From: Terribacillus aidingensis
Lineage (GTDB): Bacteria; Bacillota; Bacilli; Bacillales; Amphibacillaceae
Direction of reading: 5' to 3'
DNA length: 64,000 nt
Assembly (NCBI RefSeq): GCF_900215625.1
Contig: NZ_OBEK01000001.1
Location: 496,001-560,000, forward strand
The notes beneath the pieces are model-generated. The model saw only the letters and a program-made list of their open reading frames with translations. It made no database searches and was not told where the DNA came from. The translations under genes were made by a program, and so were the position numbers. Shown here piece after piece: positions 61,730 to 64,000 of the stretch (position 1 is its first letter; every line of letters starts with the position of its first letter).

Positions 61730-62293
61730 ATGCAATTAGAGCAGTTGATTAAAAACAGAAGATCAATTACAAATTATGATACTAGTAAAAATATTTCATT
61801 TGAGGAAATTCAAGCATTACTAGATATTGCTGTATGGGTTCCAAACCATAAGATGACACAGCCGTGGCGCTTTATCCTGATCGATGGAGAAACGAAGAAG
61901 CAGCTTGGCGAGCTTCATGGAAAAACAGGAGCAAAGGCTGCTGCAACGCCGGAAGAGAAGGAAAAGAAGGCGGAAGCATTGAAGAACAAGATTACAGAAG
62001 TACCGCTTTGGATTGCAGTGGTGGTAGAAGAACATCCGCAAATGAAATTCCGGGAAGAAGATTATGCTTCTGCCAGCATGGTAATACAAAACTTTAGTTT
62101 ACTTGCTTGGGAGAAGGGTATCGGAACGATTTGGAAGACGAATGCTTTACTTGAAAACCTGGAAGCGAGAGAGCTATTGCAAATTCAGCCAGGGGAGCGA
62201 AATATTGCGCTTCTGCAAGTTGGGTATATTGGAAAAGAGCCGAAAGCGAAGCGGAGAATTCCTGCTAGTGACCGGATAACGATCTTGAAATAA
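61730..62293 (+). CDS. Nitroreductase-family flavoprotein, Fur-regulated
   Basis: A 187-residue FMN enzyme of the nitroreductase family. The FMN-binding start is KNRRSITNY (residues 8-16), followed by VPNHKMTQPWRFILIDG (about 37-53) and, near the end, LLQVGYIGKEPKAKRR. It reduces quinones, nitro compounds or possibly ferric chelates with NAD(P)H. The Fur box at the promoter and the divergent siderophore ATPase point to an iron-limitation role; B. subtilis yfhC is a comparable Fur-regulated member, from memory. Confidence 0.85.
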   Translation: MQLEQLIKNRRSITNYDTSKNISFEEIQALLDIAVWVPNHKMTQPWRFILIDGETKKQLGELHGKTGAKAAATPEEKEKKAEALKNKITEVPLWIAVVVEEHPQMKFREEDYASASMVIQNFSLLAWEKGIGTIWKTNALLENLEARELLQIQPGERNIALLQVGYIGKEPKAKRRIPASDRITILK

Positions 62294-62331
62294 AAACAGC
62301 GATTCTGCGAGAGAGCAGAATCGCTGTTTTT
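62292..62331. terminator. Bidirectional terminator
   Basis: Perfect 17-bp stem (62292-62308 with 62315-62331), flanked by A and T runs, between the nitroreductase and phn genes. Confidence 0.93.
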
Positions 62332-62333
62332 AT

Positions 62334-63146
62334 TTAGACGATTTTCTTCCGGAAGTATCCGGAGATTAAGTCAATTAAGGATACGAGCAGAATGATACCG
62401 AGTAAGATAACCCCGACTCGCGGCCAGTTTCGAGATTGCAGTGCAAAGATAAGCGGTGCACCGATACCACCAGCACCAATGATACCTAAAATGGATGCTC
62501 CCCTGACGTTCAGTTCAAAACGATAAAGCGTATAAGAAATGAAGCCAGGCAGTACTTGTGGCAAAACAGAGTAGACAAGCACTTGAAGACGGTTAGCTCC
62601 GGTAGCAATCAATGCTTCTTTTGGTCCATGGTCGATTGCTTCTACTTCCTCAGCAAATAACTTGCCAAGCATTCCAATAGAATGAAGCCCTAAAGCTAGC
62701 ACTCCTGCAAAGGAACCTGGTCCAACAGCTTTAATGAAGATAATTGCCAGGACAACTTCTGGGAAAACGCGAATGAAACTAAGAACAAACCGACCAATAC
62801 CCGTAACGAAAAATCCTGATTTATCGCGGCGAGTTGCAGCCCAGAAGCCAAACGGGATGGTAAGAACAGCCGAAATAAACGTTCCAAGAATAGAGATGGC
62901 CAGTGTATCGATCAGGCCGTAAATCAGTCCCTCGGCACCCGGAACAAAATCCCAGTCAGGCTGGATAATTCCGTTTAAAATGGCTTTTGATATCTGTCCG
63001 GCAGTTTCTTTGATTTCGAACGTTTCGACACCCGCAAAAGCCCAAATATAAATTGCAGCTAGAATAACTAAAATTAACACACGATTGAACATGCGTTTAC
63101 CGCGACCTGTTGGTTTAGCGACAGTTTGTGTGGAAAGTTGGCTCAT
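62334..63146 (-). CDS. phnE: Phosphonate ABC transporter permease PhnE (second copy)
   Basis: A 270-residue permease with about six helices. The EAA loop with EVEAIDHGPKEALIATGANR (about residues 165-185) and GIIGAGGIGAPLIF near 230 are typical of PhnE. It is the second of two tandem permease genes and starts inside the end of the first (4-base overlap). The pair probably forms a heterodimeric channel for phosphonate, phosphite or a similar phosphorus compound. It ends the operon at a terminator. Confidence 0.92.
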   Translation of the reverse strand: MSQLSTQTVAKPTGRGKRMFNRVLILVILAAIYIWAFAGVETFEIKETAGQISKAILNGIIQPDWDFVPGAEGLIYGLIDTLAISILGTFISAVLTIPFGFWAATRRDKSGFFVTGIGRFVLSFIRVFPEVVLAIIFIKAVGPGSFAGVLALGLHSIGMLGKLFAEEVEAIDHGPKEALIATGANRLQVLVYSVLPQVLPGFISYTLYRFELNVRGASILGIIGAGGIGAPLIFALQSRNWPRVGVILLGIILLVSLIDLISGYFRKKIV

Positions 63147-63940
63147 AGTAATTTCTCCCGAAGTTTATTACTCACAAAGTCAATGATTAACACAACCACA
63201 AGTGTTGCGATAATTAACGTATTAACTCGCGGATAATTAAAGAAGCCAAGGTTGCTGTCGTAATACAGCCCAATACCGCCGGCTCCTACAAGACCTAGTA
63301 TAGCAGCAGCTCGAATATTCACCTCAAATGTATAAAGCACATAGGAGACAAAATAAGCAGCGGCCTGTGGAATGATAGAAAAGGCAATCCATTGAAACTT
63401 GTTAGCACCAACTGCAGTCATCGCTTCTAATGGACCTTTATCAATCCCTTCGACTGATTCATAAGTTAGTTTGGCAATAATACCGACAGAGAAAATGGTT
63501 AAAGCGAAAATACCTGGAATCATACCTAAACCGAAAATTGCTACAAAGATTGCCGCCAGTAGCAATTCCGGAATTGTACGAATTAAGTTCAGTACAAAGC
63601 GAGCTGGATACGAAATCCACGGGATACGGTTAACATTATTCGCACATAGCAGAATAACAGGAATGGAAATAATGGCACCGAACGTCGTGCCGATGACAGC
63701 CATGCGAATTGTTTCCAGCATTGGCTCGATAATATCCTTAAAATAAGCCCAATCTGGCGGGAACATGTCGACAATAAGGCTGCCCATCTGATCACGGTTG
63801 TTGAATAAATCCATAATACTTGAGCCTGTTCGCTGATAACTGAGTACAAGCAGAATAAGGATAATTGCTGCCGTTAGGTAATGCTTCAGCTTAGAGGGGG
63901 GTCTCGGAACCGTCTTTTTCGGAGTCTGGCTCTGGCTCAT
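63143..63940 (-). CDS. phnE: Phosphonate ABC transporter permease PhnE (first copy)
   Basis: A 265-residue permease, paralogous to the next gene. The coupling loop ESVEGIDKGPLEAMTAVGANK (about residues 160-180) and GLVGAGGIGLYYDS near 217 mark PhnE. About six membrane helices. Its ATG overlaps the stop of the phnC gene (ATGA), and its own end overlaps the second permease, so all three are translationally coupled. Confidence 0.92.
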   Translation of the reverse strand: MSQSQTPKKTVPRPPSKLKHYLTAAIILILLVLSYQRTGSSIMDLFNNRDQMGSLIVDMFPPDWAYFKDIIEPMLETIRMAVIGTTFGAIISIPVILLCANNVNRIPWISYPARFVLNLIRTIPELLLAAIFVAIFGLGMIPGIFALTIFSVGIIAKLTYESVEGIDKGPLEAMTAVGANKFQWIAFSIIPQAAAYFVSYVLYTFEVNIRAAAILGLVGAGGIGLYYDSNLGFFNYPRVNTLIIATLVVVLIIDFVSNKLREKLL

Positions 63941-64000
63941 TCCGCTCCAGCTCCAATCCCGCGCTTCTGTTCTTCCTCCAGCTGCTGTCCGTAAATCTCT
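63937..64000 (-). CDS. phnC: Phosphonate ABC transporter ATPase PhnC, C-terminal end (partial)
   Basis: The last 20 codons are visible at the window edge: EIYGQQLEEEQKRGIGAGAE then TGA. The E-I-Y-G ending fits the C-terminus of PhnC ATPases, and the position directly before two phnE genes supports it. The binding protein phnD is expected further upstream, outside the window. Confidence 0.75.
   Translation of the reverse strand, partial: EIYGQQLEEEQKRGIGAGAE

Noticed and set aside
1-64000. Mobile elements, prophage, CRISPR or defence islands
   Set aside because: No transposase, integrase, phage or cas-like protein, no regular repeat array and no attachment-site repeats were seen.

Overview
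The window looks like chromosomal DNA of a Gram-positive Bacillaceae bacterium. The reasons are strong GGAGG-type ribosome-binding sites, frequent GTG and TTG starts, many hairpin-plus-U terminators, cre (CcpA) sites, and apparent SigD and SigB promoters. Several gene families are typical of Bacillus and its relatives: BstA/YfiT, YdaT, HelD, MsmX, a YhcR-like nuclease and an ansR-ansA-aspA-mleN cluster. A halotolerant genus such as Terribacillus or a relative is my guess from overall flavour; the sequence does not prove it. No rRNA, tRNA, CRISPR array, insertion sequence, prophage or integrase was seen. This is ordinary, gene-dense core/accessory chromosome, with almost every transcription unit closed by a recognisable terminator.

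Layout. 1-5.1 kb: tail of an amino-acid ABC ATPase, a NitT/TauT-type ABC importer behind a long leader with an internal terminator, a ZIP metal transporter and a short M29-like protein. 5.1-9.0 kb: an unexplained structured intergenic stretch, then msmX (shared sugar-importer ATPase) with a cre site, a bacillithiol-transferase-type DinB protein, an SDR dehydrogenase and a thioredoxin-reductase-like flavoprotein. 9.0-14.3 kb: complete mannitol operon mtlA-mtlR-mtlF-mtlD on the minus strand, with promoter, cre and probable MtlR operator. 14.5-16.2 kb: motAB behind a SigD-type promoter. 16.3-22.9 kb: an unrecognised protein, hisJ, a nucleoside hydrolase, a fumarylacetoacetase-family enzyme, a degenerate HPr/Crh-like protein, a GntR/UTRA regulator, and putP with a 35-residue upstream partner.

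23.0-27.4 kb: argCJBD with a consensus promoter overlapped by an ARG box. 27.5-36.7 kb: purU-rbsK, queF, a YfmJ-type reductase, ydaT with a SigB-type promoter, a DUF1002 secreted protein, ridA, an MFS exporter and helD. 36.8-47.3 kb: a DASS anion symporter, a beta-hydroxyacid dehydrogenase, two LLM flavin monooxygenases (the second under a SAM-I riboswitch), a NUDIX hydrolase, an M29 aminopeptidase, a permuted NlpC/P60-like protein, a 2-oxoglutarate/Fe dioxygenase, a GNAT, a histidine phosphatase and a ring-cleaving dioxygenase. 47.5-56.2 kb: adenine deaminase, a small membrane ORF with a YuiF-type transporter, an amidase, and an 1177-residue secreted nuclease/5'-nucleotidase. 56.2-60.6 kb: ansR divergent from ansA-aspA-mleN. 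60.7-64 kb: Fur-boxed siderophore ATPase and nitroreductase, then phnC(partial)-phnE-phnE.

Themes: carbon-source use under CcpA (mannitol, msmX, probably the HPr-like gene and mleN), amino-acid supply and breakdown (arginine synthesis, proline uptake, asparagine to aspartate to fumarate), sulfur scavenging through the SAM-riboswitch monooxygenase, and iron control through two Fur boxes. I did not find a clearly new multi-gene system. The best leads are the HPr-like protein lacking the His15 loop, the leader of the first ABC operon, the structured region before msmX, the DnaA-box palindrome before hisJ, and matching aromatic C-terminal tails on two secreted proteins.
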